From Candidatus Eisenbacteria bacterium (GTDB lineage Bacteria > Eisenbacteria > RBG-16-71-46 > SZUA-252): a stretch of DNA of 64,000 nucleotides. Under the pieces are notes generated by a model, which worked only from the letters and a program-made list of their open reading frames with translations, was not told where the DNA came from and did not search any database. Shown one piece after another: positions 17,026 through 24,775 of this stretch (the first letter of the stretch is position 1; each line of letters starts with the position of its first letter). The position numbers and the translations under genes are program-made. The stretch spans positions 1-64,000 of the forward strand of contig VBOW01000035.1 in NCBI GenBank assembly GCA_005893275.1. Direction: 5' to 3'.

Positions 17026-17577
17026 ATGATCAAGAGCGACAAGTGGATTCGGCGCATGTGCCGCGAGCACGGAATGATCGAGCCCTTCGAGGAGAAGCAA
17101 GTGCGCGAGCGGACGATCTCCTTCGGGGTCTCTTCCTACGGCTATGACCTCCGGATCGCCGATGAATTCAAGATCTTCACGAACATCAACAGCACGATCG
17201 TCGATCCGAAGGAGTTCGATTCGAAATCGTTCGTCGATTACAAAGGGGACGTCTGCATCGTCCCACCCAATTCGTTCGCGCTCGGCAGAAGTGTCGAGTA
17301 TTTCCGCATACCACGCCGCACGATGACGATCTGCGTCGGGAAATCGACCTACGCCCGGTGCGGGATCATCACCAACGTGACCCCGCTCGAGCCGGAATGG
17401 GAAGGACACGTGACGCTCGAGATCTCGAACACCACGCCCCTTCCGGCCCGCATCTACGCCAACGAGGGCATCGCGCAGGTCCTGTTCTTCGAGAGCGACG
17501 AGGACTGCTCGGTCTCGTACAAGGACAAGAAAGGCAAGTACCAATCCCAGCGGGGTGTCACGCTCCCGCGGGTCTGA
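17026..17577 (+). CDS. dcd: dCTP deaminase
   Basis: This protein of 183 residues matches the trimeric dCTP deaminase / dUTPase fold. The active-site segment [10 protein letters not shown] is followed by the family block with the catalytic Glu ([18 protein letters not shown]) and [10 protein letters not shown]. The enzyme supplies dUTP, or dUMP if bifunctional, for thymidylate synthesis in the cytoplasm. A short C-terminal tail ([13 protein letters not shown]) closes the nucleotide-binding site in the family. ATG 17026 was chosen over ATG-like codons further upstream because GGGACGGGGA lies just before it and MIKSDKWI is the family N-terminus. Whether dUTPase activity is also present cannot be read by eye. 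Confidence 0.93.
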   Translation: MIKSDKWIRRMCREHGMIEPFEEKQVRERTISFGVSSYGYDLRIADEFKIFTNINSTIVDPKEFDSKSFVDYKGDVCIVPPNSFALGRSVEYFRIPRRTMTICVGKSTYARCGIITNVTPLEPEWEGHVTLEISNTTPLPARIYANEGIAQVLFFESDEDCSVSYKDKKGKYQSQRGVTLPRV

Positions 17578-17591
17578 GGCGCCGCGCCTTT

Positions 17592-18563
17592 CTACAACGC
17601 CGCGCGCGCGACCCCGAAGTAGAGGTTGGAACCCGAGACGAGGTTGATCCCGTTGACCCGCTGGTAGACGGGCAGCTGAACGACCCCGTACAAGGCGGTC
17701 TTCCCCGCCGCGTTCACCCGGATCCCCGGACTCACGTAGGCCCACGTCCCTCCCGTGTGGCCCGGCTCGGCGTCGGTATCACCGGCGTCGTCCTTCGAGC
17801 GAACGCGGAAATCTCCCGACAGCAGCAGCTCGACGGAGCGCGTCACCGGATAGCTCAGCCCGAGATTCGACTGCAGCTCCGATCCAACCCGGTAGCGCTC
17901 CGTCCCGCGCCCGTTCGCCCGCCCCATCAAGCTGAAACGGACCGGCAGGGATCCGTAGGCGCCCCCCGGCATCTTGGTCGTGGTCGTCCACTGGGCTCCC
18001 AACCCGGCGAGAGCGCCCCAGGCCCCGTTCCCCGGGCGCGCCGGCGGCTCCGGCTCCTCTCCATTGAATTCCTCGACGTGGCGGATTCCCGTGGGCGCCT
18101 TGACGCCAACCTCCACGTGATATCGGGTCGATTTCTCCTCCCCACGGGCGAAGTTTCGCGAGACCTGCGTTTCCAGATCTCCAACTCCCTGGTAGCTCCA
18201 CCGCATCCGCTCGGACGGATTTCCGGGCTCATTGTGGATGTGCTCGTGATAGCGGCTGACGAAGGGAAGCGCGGCCGTGATGGTCCAATGCTCGCTGGGC
18301 TGGTACACGGCCCGCGCGGTGGTGATCCGATTCACGGTTCGGACCTCGTCCTCGTGGCTCGGCAGTGCCCCGACGGCCGCGTCGTGCGTCCCGACGCGGG
18401 GCTGGTCCTGATCGATGTACTGCTGCGAAAGATCGAATGCGAGAAGCGAGCGTTCCCGGAGCATGCCCAGGTCGATGGGACAGTGCTCCGAGCCGCAGCT
18501 TGCGAGCGCGCCCTGTGGAAGGAGCGCGAGCACAGCAAACATGGCAACGACGCGCCAACGCAT
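17592..18563 (-). CDS. Outer-membrane beta-barrel protein (transporter-like)
   Basis: The protein has 323 residues. The signal peptide is MRWRVVAMFAVLALLPQGALA. The mature protein opens with a two-Cys segment CGSEHCPID. Alternating beta-strands follow (WTITAALPFV, GVGDLETQVSRNF, YHVEVGVKAPTG, LPVRFSLMGR), then YVSPGIRVN and a C-terminal strand NLYFGVARAAL. This resembles the loosely defined 'transporter/phenol MetA-like' barrel group. ATG 18563 has GGAGGA eight bases upstream. A Cys-rich secreted protein is encoded just upstream on the same strand, so the two may work together. Substrate unknown. Confidence 0.75.
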   Translation of the reverse strand: MRWRVVAMFAVLALLPQGALASCGSEHCPIDLGMLRERSLLAFDLSQQYIDQDQPRVGTHDAAVGALPSHEDEVRTVNRITTARAVYQPSEHWTITAALPFVSRYHEHIHNEPGNPSERMRWSYQGVGDLETQVSRNFARGEEKSTRYHVEVGVKAPTGIRHVEEFNGEEPEPPARPGNGAWGALAGLGAQWTTTTKMPGGAYGSLPVRFSLMGRANGRGTERYRVGSELQSNLGLSYPVTRSVELLLSGDFRVRSKDDAGDTDAEPGHTGGTWAYVSPGIRVNAAGKTALYGVVQLPVYQRVNGINLVSGSNLYFGVARAAL

Positions 18564-18648
18564 GGCGTTTGTCCTCCGAGGCAATCGTATGATTCGCGCT
18601 CCGAACGGAGCGCCGTGATTCGATGGTCGTTTGGGAAGCGTTGCCGCG

Positions 18649-19062
18649 CTAGGCGCGCGGAGGAGGATCGGTGGGCTTCGGCGTACGGGTCGAAGGGTCG
18701 TTCAAGGGGAGCCGGGACGGAGCGCCGGGCGCGAAATCGGCAGGCAAGGCGAACGAAGGCTCGAGCATGCCCGGGTCCGGTGCGCCTGGGGTCATGCGGG
18801 GGCTCTCGTCGGCGCAGGCGCCGACGCAGAGTTGCGGTTGGCTCCTCTGGCCGCTAGCCACCGCGGATCGAGTCGAAGCTGCGGCCGCGGCGCATGCCTC
18901 CTGCGGCTGGCACGCACGGACATGCATGCAGCAGGCCCTGGCGCCGCAGCAGGTCCCTCCGGAACGGGTTGGCGCCGATCGCGCGGAGCCGCTCTTGAGA
19001 AGGTCGGGGGCATGGGCGGCCACCATGATCGTGGCCAGGAGCATCGCAAGGGTACAGCGCAT
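18649..19062 (-). CDS. Secreted Cys- and Pro-rich protein of unknown function
   Basis: The protein has about 137 residues. The N-terminus MRCTLAMLLATIMVAAHA is a signal peptide. The mature part carries a cluster of cysteines (GGTCCGARACCMHVRAC, then CQPQEAC and CVGACA) and ends in a proline-rich tail (TPKPTDPPPRA). Cysteine pairs of this type suggest disulfides or metal binding. It precedes the outer-membrane barrel gene that also begins with two cysteines, about 85 bases away on the same strand. I recognise no family, and the low-complexity tail lowers confidence in function but not in coding. Confidence 0.6.
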   Translation of the reverse strand: MRCTLAMLLATIMVAAHAPDLLKSGSARSAPTRSGGTCCGARACCMHVRACQPQEACAAAAASTRSAVASGQRSQPQLCVGACADESPRMTPGAPDPGMLEPSFALPADFAPGAPSRLPLNDPSTRTPKPTDPPPRA

Positions 19063-19127
19063 CGTGCCCTCATCATATACCATTGGTACCGGATTCGAAT
19101 CCATCTCGGGATTCGTCGGGGGCGCGC

Positions 19128-19988
19128 ATGGCGGAAGGATCGATTCGAAGCGTTGTCGTGGTCGGCGCGGGAGTCATGGGGAGGGGTATCGCCCTTGCCT
19201 CGGCTCGCGCGGGTCTCAAGACGAGCGTGATCGAGCCGAGCGACGCGGCGACCCAGTCGGCGCGCGCGGACCTCGACAGGATCCTCGAGCGCTCGCGTGA
19301 GAAGGGGGAGCTGGACGAAGATGCGGCCCGCGCCACGCGGGAGCGGCTTGCGTGGGGCAGCTCCTACGACGCCGTCGGAGGGGCTGACCTCCTGATCGAG
19401 GCCGTACCCGAGTCGTTGGCGATCAAGGCGGAGGTGTACAAGAGCGTCGCGCCGCGCCTCAAGCCCGAGAGCGTCATCGCAACGAACACCTCCTCGCTCA
19501 GCATCACGGAGCTTGCGGCGACATCGGACCGCCCGGCCCGATTCGTCGGCATGCACTTTTTCAACCCTGTCCATCGAATGCGGCTCGTCGAGCTGGTGCG
19601 GGGCCTGGAGACGAGCGCGGAGACGCTCGCCCTCGCCGAGGGGGCCGCGCGGGCGATGGGCAAGGAAACGGTGGTCGTGCGCGAGTCTCCTGGATTCGTG
19701 ACGAGCCGGATCAACGTCCTGATCGGGAACGAAGCCTTCGCGATGCTCGAGTCGGGGGTCGCTTCGGCCCGCGACATCGACAAGGCCCTGAAGCTCGGGC
19801 TCAACCACCCCATGGGACCCTTCGAGCTGGTCGACCTGGTCGGCCTGGACACGCGCCTCAGCATCCTGGAGTATCTGCATCGAACGCTGGGCGACCGGTT
19901 CCGGCCTTCCCCGCTCCTCATCCAGTATGTGAAAGCGGGCCGCCTCGGCCGCAAGGTCGGACGCGGCGTCTACGATTACCCGAGCTAG
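19128..19988 (+). CDS. 3-hydroxyacyl-CoA dehydrogenase (3-hydroxybutyryl-CoA type)
   Basis: The protein has 286 residues, the size of the monofunctional Hbd/PaaH family. The NAD-binding Rossmann motif is VVVVGAGVMGRGIA. Asn/Ser residues occur in ATNTSSLSI, the catalytic His lies in MHFFNPVHRMRLVE, and the C-terminal helical dimer domain contains NHPMGPFELVDLVGLD. It oxidises (S)-3-hydroxyacyl-CoA with NAD+ in beta-oxidation or a related ring-degradation route. ATG 19128 is preferred to an upstream TTG at 19083 because it begins right before the Rossmann fold. The aldehyde dehydrogenase follows within 12 bases, so the two are an operon. Confidence 0.92.
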   Translation: MAEGSIRSVVVVGAGVMGRGIALASARAGLKTSVIEPSDAATQSARADLDRILERSREKGELDEDAARATRERLAWGSSYDAVGGADLLIEAVPESLAIKAEVYKSVAPRLKPESVIATNTSSLSITELAATSDRPARFVGMHFFNPVHRMRLVELVRGLETSAETLALAEGAARAMGKETVVVRESPGFVTSRINVLIGNEAFAMLESGVASARDIDKALKLGLNHPMGPFELVDLVGLDTRLSILEYLHRTLGDRFRPSPLLIQYVKAGRLGRKVGRGVYDYPS

Positions 19989-20000
19989 AGGATGGCGCGC

Positions 20001-21479
20001 ATGAACCCGACCGAAACCCTGCCCAAACCCGCCCTCGCTTCCGGCGGCCGCATGCTGATCGGCGGCGACTGGCGCGAAGCGCAGTCGGGCAAGCGCTTCC
20101 GCACGCTGAACCCGGCCACCGGGGACACGCTCCTCGAAGTCGCGGAAGGGGACGCGCCCGATGTGGATCTCGCGGTTCAAGCCGCGCGGCGGGCGCTCGA
20201 CGGGCCATGGGGAAAAATGTCCGCCTCGGAGCGGGGGCGGCTCCTCTGGAAGCTGGGCGATCTTGTGAACGAGAAAGCCGCCGAAGTAGCCCAGCTCGAG
20301 ACGCTCGATACCGGGAAGGCGATCTGGGAGTCCTCGAAAATCGACGTGCCGCTCAGCGCGGACACGTTCCACTACTACGCTGGCGCCGCGACCAAGCTCG
20401 AAGGGCGGACGATCCCGGTCAGCGGGCCTTACCTGAACTACACCCTCCTCGAGCCGCTGGGCGTCGTGGGGCTCATCGTTCCGTGGAATTTCCCGCTGCT
20501 CCTCGCGGCGCGCAAGGTGGCTCCCGCGCTCGCCGCGGGAAACGCCGCAATCTTAAAACCGGCCGAGGAGACGCCTCTTTCCGCGCTCCGGCTGGGCGAG
20601 CTTGCGTTGGAAGCGGGAATCCCGCCCGGCGTGCTCAACGTCGTGCCGGGGCTCGGGCCGACGGCGGGGGCCGCGCTCGTCGCGCACCCGGGCGTCCAGG
20701 GGATCGCCTTCACGGGCGAGACGACAACGGGCCAGCTCATCATGCAGAACGCCGCGCGCACTCTGAAGAAGATCTCGCTCGAGCTGGGTGGGAAATCCCC
20801 CAACATCGTGTTCGCGGACGCGGATCTCGAGTCGGCGGCCCGCGGATCGATCTTCGCCATCTTCTACAACAAGGGCGAGGTTTGCACGGCGGGGTCGCGG
20901 CTCTTCGTGGAGAAAGGGATCCATGACGCGATGCTCGAAAAGGTGATCGACCGCGCGCAGAAGTTTCCCCAGGGAGATCCGTTCGATCCCAAGACCCGGC
21001 TCGGCGCCCAGACCTCGGAGGCCCAGATCGAGAAGATCGCCCGGTACGTCGACATCGGCAAGAAGGAGGGCGCGAAGCTTGTCCTGGGGGGCGAGCCGGC
21101 GCGCGTCGGAAACGGCCGCGGATACTTCTGGAAACCGACCATCTTCGACAACGTCACGAACAGCATGACGATCGCGCGCGAGGAGATCTTCGGACCCGTG
21201 CTCTCCGTGATCGCCTTCGATGATTTCGACCGGGCGCTCGAGGAGGCGAACGATTCCTTCTACGGCCTGAGCGCCGCCGTCTGGACGCGCGATATCAAGA
21301 AGGCGCACCACGCCGCCCGGCTGCTCCAAACGGGAACCGTGTGGATCAATACCTACAACCTCTACGACGCGGCCTCTCCGTACGGCGGCACCAAGGGATC
21401 CGGGTTCGGCCGCGAGTCCGGCATGCAGGGGCTCGACTTCTACACCCAGACCAAGAGCGTCTGGGTGGACCTGGGCTGA
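20001..21479 (+). CDS. NAD(P)+-dependent aldehyde dehydrogenase
   Basis: The protein has about 492 residues, a full-length ALDH superfamily enzyme oxidising an aldehyde to the acid. Motifs are the catalytic general base in LELGGKSPN, the nucleophilic Cys in KGEVCTAGSRL, VPWNFPLL in the coenzyme domain, and EEIFGPVLSV near the C-terminus. ATG 20001 is preferred to ATG 19992 because GAGG lies nine bases before it; both are in frame. It follows the hydroxyacyl-CoA dehydrogenase and precedes hydratase and CoA-transferase genes. A role in feeding aromatic or aliphatic aldehydes into CoA metabolism is plausible. The substrate cannot be read from sequence. Confidence 0.93.
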   Translation: MNPTETLPKPALASGGRMLIGGDWREAQSGKRFRTLNPATGDTLLEVAEGDAPDVDLAVQAARRALDGPWGKMSASERGRLLWKLGDLVNEKAAEVAQLETLDTGKAIWESSKIDVPLSADTFHYYAGAATKLEGRTIPVSGPYLNYTLLEPLGVVGLIVPWNFPLLLAARKVAPALAAGNAAILKPAEETPLSALRLGELALEAGIPPGVLNVVPGLGPTAGAALVAHPGVQGIAFTGETTTGQLIMQNAARTLKKISLELGGKSPNIVFADADLESAARGSIFAIFYNKGEVCTAGSRLFVEKGIHDAMLEKVIDRAQKFPQGDPFDPKTRLGAQTSEAQIEKIARYVDIGKKEGAKLVLGGEPARVGNGRGYFWKPTIFDNVTNSMTIAREEIFGPVLSVIAFDDFDRALEEANDSFYGLSAAVWTRDIKKAHHAARLLQTGTVWINTYNLYDAASPYGGTKGSGFGRESGMQGLDFYTQTKSVWVDLG

Positions 21480-21483
21480 CCCG

Positions 21484-21735
21484 ATGGTCGACGTGCTCGT
21501 CGAGCGGCGCGAGGCGTTCGAGAACACCGGCCGTGACTCCGGCGTGCGGGCGATCGTGGTCACCGGAGCACTGGCCGAAATCAAGCGCTCGGTCAGGGCC
21601 TCGCTCGGCTATACTCTCGAGCAGGCGCTCGAACGGGAGATTGAAGCCCAAGAGCGCTGCTGGAGCTCGAAGGACGCTCGTGAGGGCTTCGCCGCATTTC
21701 TCGCGAAACGCGAGCCGCGCTACGAAGGCCGCTGA
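21484..21735 (+). pseudogene. Enoyl-CoA hydratase remnant with large internal deletion
   Basis: The frame is intact for 83 codons but looks like the two ends of a crotonase joined together. The start (RDSGVRAIVVTGA) is the early strand that precedes the oxyanion-hole loop in enoyl-CoA hydratases. It runs straight into LAEIKRSVRASLGYTLEQAL and SSKDAREGFAAFLAKREP, the family C-terminus. About 150 residues containing both catalytic glutamates are missing. The intact hydratase downstream shares the C-terminal pattern (IKRSVQSG ... TSEDAREGLNAY). It is probably non-functional, although a short expressed peptide cannot be excluded. Confidence 0.7.
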
Positions 21736-21799
21736 GGCGGCGTAGACCGCGGAGGCCACGAGGAGCTTGAATCCCATCCCGAAGAAGGAGGGTCCACCC

Positions 21800-22615
21800 G
21801 TGACACCCGAGACGCAGACTCTTCCGGCCGCGGGGACGCGGGTTCTCTACCGCGTCGAAAACGGCATCGCGATTTTCGAGCTGAACGACCCGCCCGCGAA
21901 CACGTACACCTACGAGATGATGCGCGACCTGGACGACGCGATCTTGAAGGCGCGCTTCGATCCCGGCGTCCACGTGATCCTGATCCGCGGCGCGGGCGAC
22001 AAGTTCTTCTGCGCGGGCGCGAACATCAAAATGCTTCAGACCGCGGATCCAACGTTCAAGTATTTCTTCTGCCTCCACGCCAACGAAACGCTGAACCGCC
22101 TCGAGCAAACGCCGAAGCTCGTCATCGCCGCCATCAACGGGCATTGCGTGGGGGGCGGTCTCGAGATCGCCATGGCGGCCGATATCCGAATCGCGAAGCG
22201 GAACGCCGGAAAGATCGGCCTTCCCGAGGTGACGCTGGGGGTGCTTCCCGGCACCGGCGGAACGCAGCGGATGGGGCGCCTGGTCGGCAAATCGCGGGCG
22301 ATCGAGCTGATGGCGACCGGATCCACGTTCTCCTTCGAGGACGGGGAGCGCTACGGGCTCGTGAACCACGTGTACGAGGCGGAAGACTTCGATGCGAAGG
22401 TCATGGAATACGCGCGCCAGTTCGTCCCGCCCGGCAAAGCCGCGAGGGCCGTCGGCCGGATCAAGCGCTCCGTGCAGTCGGGGCTCGAGGTGGCGTTCAG
22501 CGAAGCGCTCGCGATCGAGCGCGAGCTTCAGCAGCAGCTCTTCACGAGCGAGGACGCGCGCGAGGGGCTGAACGCCTACGTGGAGAAGCGCCCGCCCAAG
22601 TTCAGCGGCAAGTAG
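21800..22615 (+). CDS. Enoyl-CoA hydratase / isomerase
   Basis: The protein has 271 residues from GTG 21800, chosen because AAGGAGGG lies seven bases upstream; ATG 21767 has none. Crotonase motifs are the oxyanion segment GAGDKFFCAGANIKML, the helix containing INGHCVGGGLEIAMAADIR with the first catalytic Glu, and GLPEVTLGVLPGTGG with the second. It hydrates trans-2-enoyl-CoA. The C-terminus ends RPPKFSGK. Its neighbours (dehydrogenase, aldehyde dehydrogenase, CoA-transferase) suggest an acyl-CoA catabolic operon. A degenerate paralogue lies directly upstream. Confidence 0.93.
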   Translation: MTPETQTLPAAGTRVLYRVENGIAIFELNDPPANTYTYEMMRDLDDAILKARFDPGVHVILIRGAGDKFFCAGANIKMLQTADPTFKYFFCLHANETLNRLEQTPKLVIAAINGHCVGGGLEIAMAADIRIAKRNAGKIGLPEVTLGVLPGTGGTQRMGRLVGKSRAIELMATGSTFSFEDGERYGLVNHVYEAEDFDAKVMEYARQFVPPGKAARAVGRIKRSVQSGLEVAFSEALAIERELQQQLFTSEDAREGLNAYVEKRPPKFSGK

Positions 22616-22650
22616 CCGGGCCGCGCGCGGTCACGCGTCCCGGATGGTGA

Positions 22651-23421
22651 ATGCGTAGCCTTGCGCCGCGCGAGCGGATGGTCCTCCGTGCGGCGCGCGA
22701 GATCCAGGAGGGGGAGACCGTGTTCGTGGGAACGCGGCTCCCCCTTCTTGCGTACCTGGTCGCGAAAGACACCCACGCCCCCCATGCCGTCGCGCTCTAT
22801 GAAAACGGCCTCATCCGGGAGGAAGCCGCCCGCGAGCTCCTGTTCACGATGGGCGATCCGCCGAACATCCTGAACGCGACTTCGGCCTCCACAACGCTCG
22901 ACGTCATGGGCATGATGCAGGCGGGGCGCGTCGATCTGGGGCTGCTCGGCGGGGCGGAGGTGGATCGATTCGGCAACGTCAATTCAACGGAAGTCGAGGA
23001 CCCATCAGGGCACTTGACTCGCCTCCCGGGGAGCGGCGGCGCCGCGGACATCGCCTCGCTCGCTCGCCGGACGGTGATTCTCATCCCGCACGAGAAACGC
23101 AGATTGGTGGAGCGGGTGCGTTTTCGCACCAGCCCCGGATATGGGGACGGACCGGGCTTCCGCGAGGGAGCCGGCCTGCCGCCCGGCGGTCCCACAGCGA
23201 TCGTCACGACGCACGCGGTATTCCGCTTCGATCGCGCCATCGCCGAGGCGTACCTGTACGAGATCTTTCCGGGCGTCACGGTGGATCACGTCCTCGTGGA
23301 CATGAGCTGGTCGCCGCGGATCGCTCAGCCGCTCGGCATGACGCGTCCATTCTCCGAGGGGGAAATCGGATCGCTCCGTCGAATCGACCCGGATGGCTTC
23401 TGGACCGGCGGGCGCGGTTGA
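22651..23421 (+). CDS. CoA-transferase B subunit (glutaconate/IpdB-like)
   Basis: The protein has 256 residues. The class I CoA-transferase fold is indicated by GETVFVGTRLPLLAYLVA, then ALYENG containing E51 at the position of the catalytic glutamate of GctB, and LGLLGGAEVDRFGNVNST. In the family, B subunits pair with A subunits to move CoA between acyl groups, or in IpdAB to open steroid-derived rings. The matching A subunit is not adjacent but at 30315-31394 on the opposite strand. It begins 35 bases after the hydratase gene, so it shares that operon. True substrate unknown. Confidence 0.85.
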   Translation: MRSLAPRERMVLRAAREIQEGETVFVGTRLPLLAYLVAKDTHAPHAVALYENGLIREEAARELLFTMGDPPNILNATSASTTLDVMGMMQAGRVDLGLLGGAEVDRFGNVNSTEVEDPSGHLTRLPGSGGAADIASLARRTVILIPHEKRRLVERVRFRTSPGYGDGPGFREGAGLPPGGPTAIVTTHAVFRFDRAIAEAYLYEIFPGVTVDHVLVDMSWSPRIAQPLGMTRPFSEGEIGSLRRIDPDGFWTGGRG

Positions 23422-23457
23422 CATGTTACCTCCGGGGCCCCGCTCCATCGTTGACGA

Positions 23458-23486
23458 TTGCGCCTCGCCCGCGCCGGTGCTAGAGT
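23458..23486 (+). promoter_or_regulatory. Candidate promoter before the OMP/lipoprotein pair
   Basis: TTGCGC (23458-23463) and TAGAGT (23481-23486) are spaced by 17 bases, with TGC before the -10 (extended form, GGTGCTAGAGT). The start codon of the next gene is 35 bases downstream. By-eye call, supported by recurrence of GTGCTA elements upstream of other genes. Confidence 0.45.
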
Positions 23487-23521
23487 CCGTCGCCTCTCCA
23501 TCGCCACCACAGGGGGAAATC

Positions 23522-24097
23522 ATGAAACGAATCTTCGCGTTAACTCTGCTCGGCCTGGTCGTGGCGGGTGGGGCGGCCCAGGCTGGACCCGTCGGCGTCA
23601 GCATCGGCGTCTTCGGCGGCCTGACCATCCCCGTCTTACAGGATGTATCGACCAGCTCGTTCAGCCCCGGAGACGCGTTCGGCGCAACCGGCTCCCAGTT
23701 CGGGATCCGCGTGCCGGTGCGCGCCATCCCCGTGATCACCTTCGAGCCTTATTACGCGAAGTCCTCGTATAAGGATCGCGACGAGACGATCGGCGGGATC
23801 ACCTATACGCGCGAGGGGTTCGACGGAAAGTCGTTCGGGCTGAACGCGATTCTCGGCAGGCCGGACGGGAGCGGATTCCACTTCTTCCCCTACATCGGAC
23901 TCGGCAAGACCAAGCTAGAGCGCACCGGGGAGGAAATCAACAAGACCGGCTACAACTTCGGCCTCGGGCTCGGGCTTTCGCCGGCGGCCAAGATTTCCGT
24001 CCAGGCTCGTGGGGAGTTCGCGATGGTGGCAACCGGCGATACGTCGCGTAAATTCACGAACGCGACCCTCGGCTTGACCTACAGCCTCAAACCCTGA
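23522..24097 (+). CDS. Outer-membrane beta-barrel protein, OmpA-like barrel type
   Basis: The protein has 191 residues. The signal peptide MKRIFALTLLGLVVAGGAAQA is followed by glycine/aromatic beta-strands (VGVSIGVFGGLTIPVL, GIRVPVRAIPVITFEPYY, FFPYIGLGKTKLER, NFGLGLGLSPAAK). It ends TLGLTYSLKP, typical of small eight-stranded porin-like barrels. ATG 23522 has AGGGGGAAAT upstream. It is followed ten bases later by a lipoprotein gene and a strong terminator, so the two form one transcription unit. No specific function can be assigned. Confidence 0.8.
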   Translation: MKRIFALTLLGLVVAGGAAQAGPVGVSIGVFGGLTIPVLQDVSTSSFSPGDAFGATGSQFGIRVPVRAIPVITFEPYYAKSSYKDRDETIGGITYTREGFDGKSFGLNAILGRPDGSGFHFFPYIGLGKTKLERTGEEINKTGYNFGLGLGLSPAAKISVQARGEFAMVATGDTSRKFTNATLGLTYSLKP

Positions 24098-24107
24098 AAG
24101 GGCACCC

Positions 24108-24656
24108 ATGAGACGCTATGGATGGATGATCCTGGCCCTCGGGCTGGGGCTGACGACCGGGGGATGCATTCTCACCTCGGGTCAGATTCAGGTTACCTTC
24201 GATCTACCCAACTTCACCGCGAGCAGCACGACCGGAATCGATGGAACCACGATCGATCTCAATTCCGAGAAGGAGTACAAGGACAACAAGGATAAGCTCA
24301 AGGATCTCTCCGACCTCGCGGTCTTGGGAAAGTTCACCAACAACTCCGCGAGCGCGGTGAACGTCGATGTCTGGATGACCACGACCCCTTCGAACCACGC
24401 GACCGAAGCGGCGCTCATGGCCGATCCCACCCGGATCAAGGTATGGGGGCCGTTCCAGGTCGCGCCCTCGGCGACCAAAGTGATCGACTGGAATCAATCG
24501 GCGTTGCTCTTCTCGACGGCAGGCAAAGCCGCGCTCCTGGGCGAGGCGAAGGGAGACGGGCAATTCACCTTGTACGTGGTCGGGCCCGCGGGGGCGTCCT
24601 ATGATTTCAGCGTGGCCAATGGGGCCCTGGTGCTGGTGATCGACGTGGGCATCTAA
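24108..24656 (+). CDS. Lipoprotein of unknown function
   Basis: The protein has 182 residues. The N-terminus MRRYGWMILALGLGLTTGGC carries a lipobox (TTGGC), so the mature protein is lipid-anchored at Cys20. The rest is soluble, with a charged segment EKEYKDNKDKLKDLSDLAVL followed by a beta-rich domain (GKFTNNSASAVNVDVWMTT ... FTLYVVGPAGASYDFSVANG). It is the last gene before the terminator at 24678-24710 and follows a small barrel protein gene. The two may form an envelope complex. I recognise no domain family. Confidence 0.75.
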   Translation: MRRYGWMILALGLGLTTGGCILTSGQIQVTFDLPNFTASSTTGIDGTTIDLNSEKEYKDNKDKLKDLSDLAVLGKFTNNSASAVNVDVWMTTTPSNHATEAALMADPTRIKVWGPFQVAPSATKVIDWNQSALLFSTAGKAALLGEAKGDGQFTLYVVGPAGASYDFSVANGALVLVIDVGI

Positions 24657-24677
24657 TCGGCTTCGAAGCTGGGTTCG

Positions 24678-24710
24678 GCGCCGGGTCCCGACGGACCCGG
24701 CGCTTTTTTT
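24678..24710 (+). terminator. Strong intrinsic terminator
   Basis: An 11-bp perfect stem GCGCCGGGTCC / GGACCCGGCGC with a CGAC loop is followed immediately by seven T residues. It ends the two-gene barrel/lipoprotein unit 22 bases after the lipoprotein stop. It is the clearest Rho-independent terminator in the window. Confidence 0.97.
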
Positions 24711-24775
24711 GTTGGCCCGCCGGGTTTAGACTCCCGGCATCCCCTTCCGTCAGCCAGGCCCACGTCGGAGGAAGC

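Noticed and set aside
18792-20372. A 526-codon minus-strand frame
   Set aside because: Covers the hydroxyacyl-CoA dehydrogenase and aldehyde dehydrogenase genes in antisense; its product has no domain and is rich in R/H/G.
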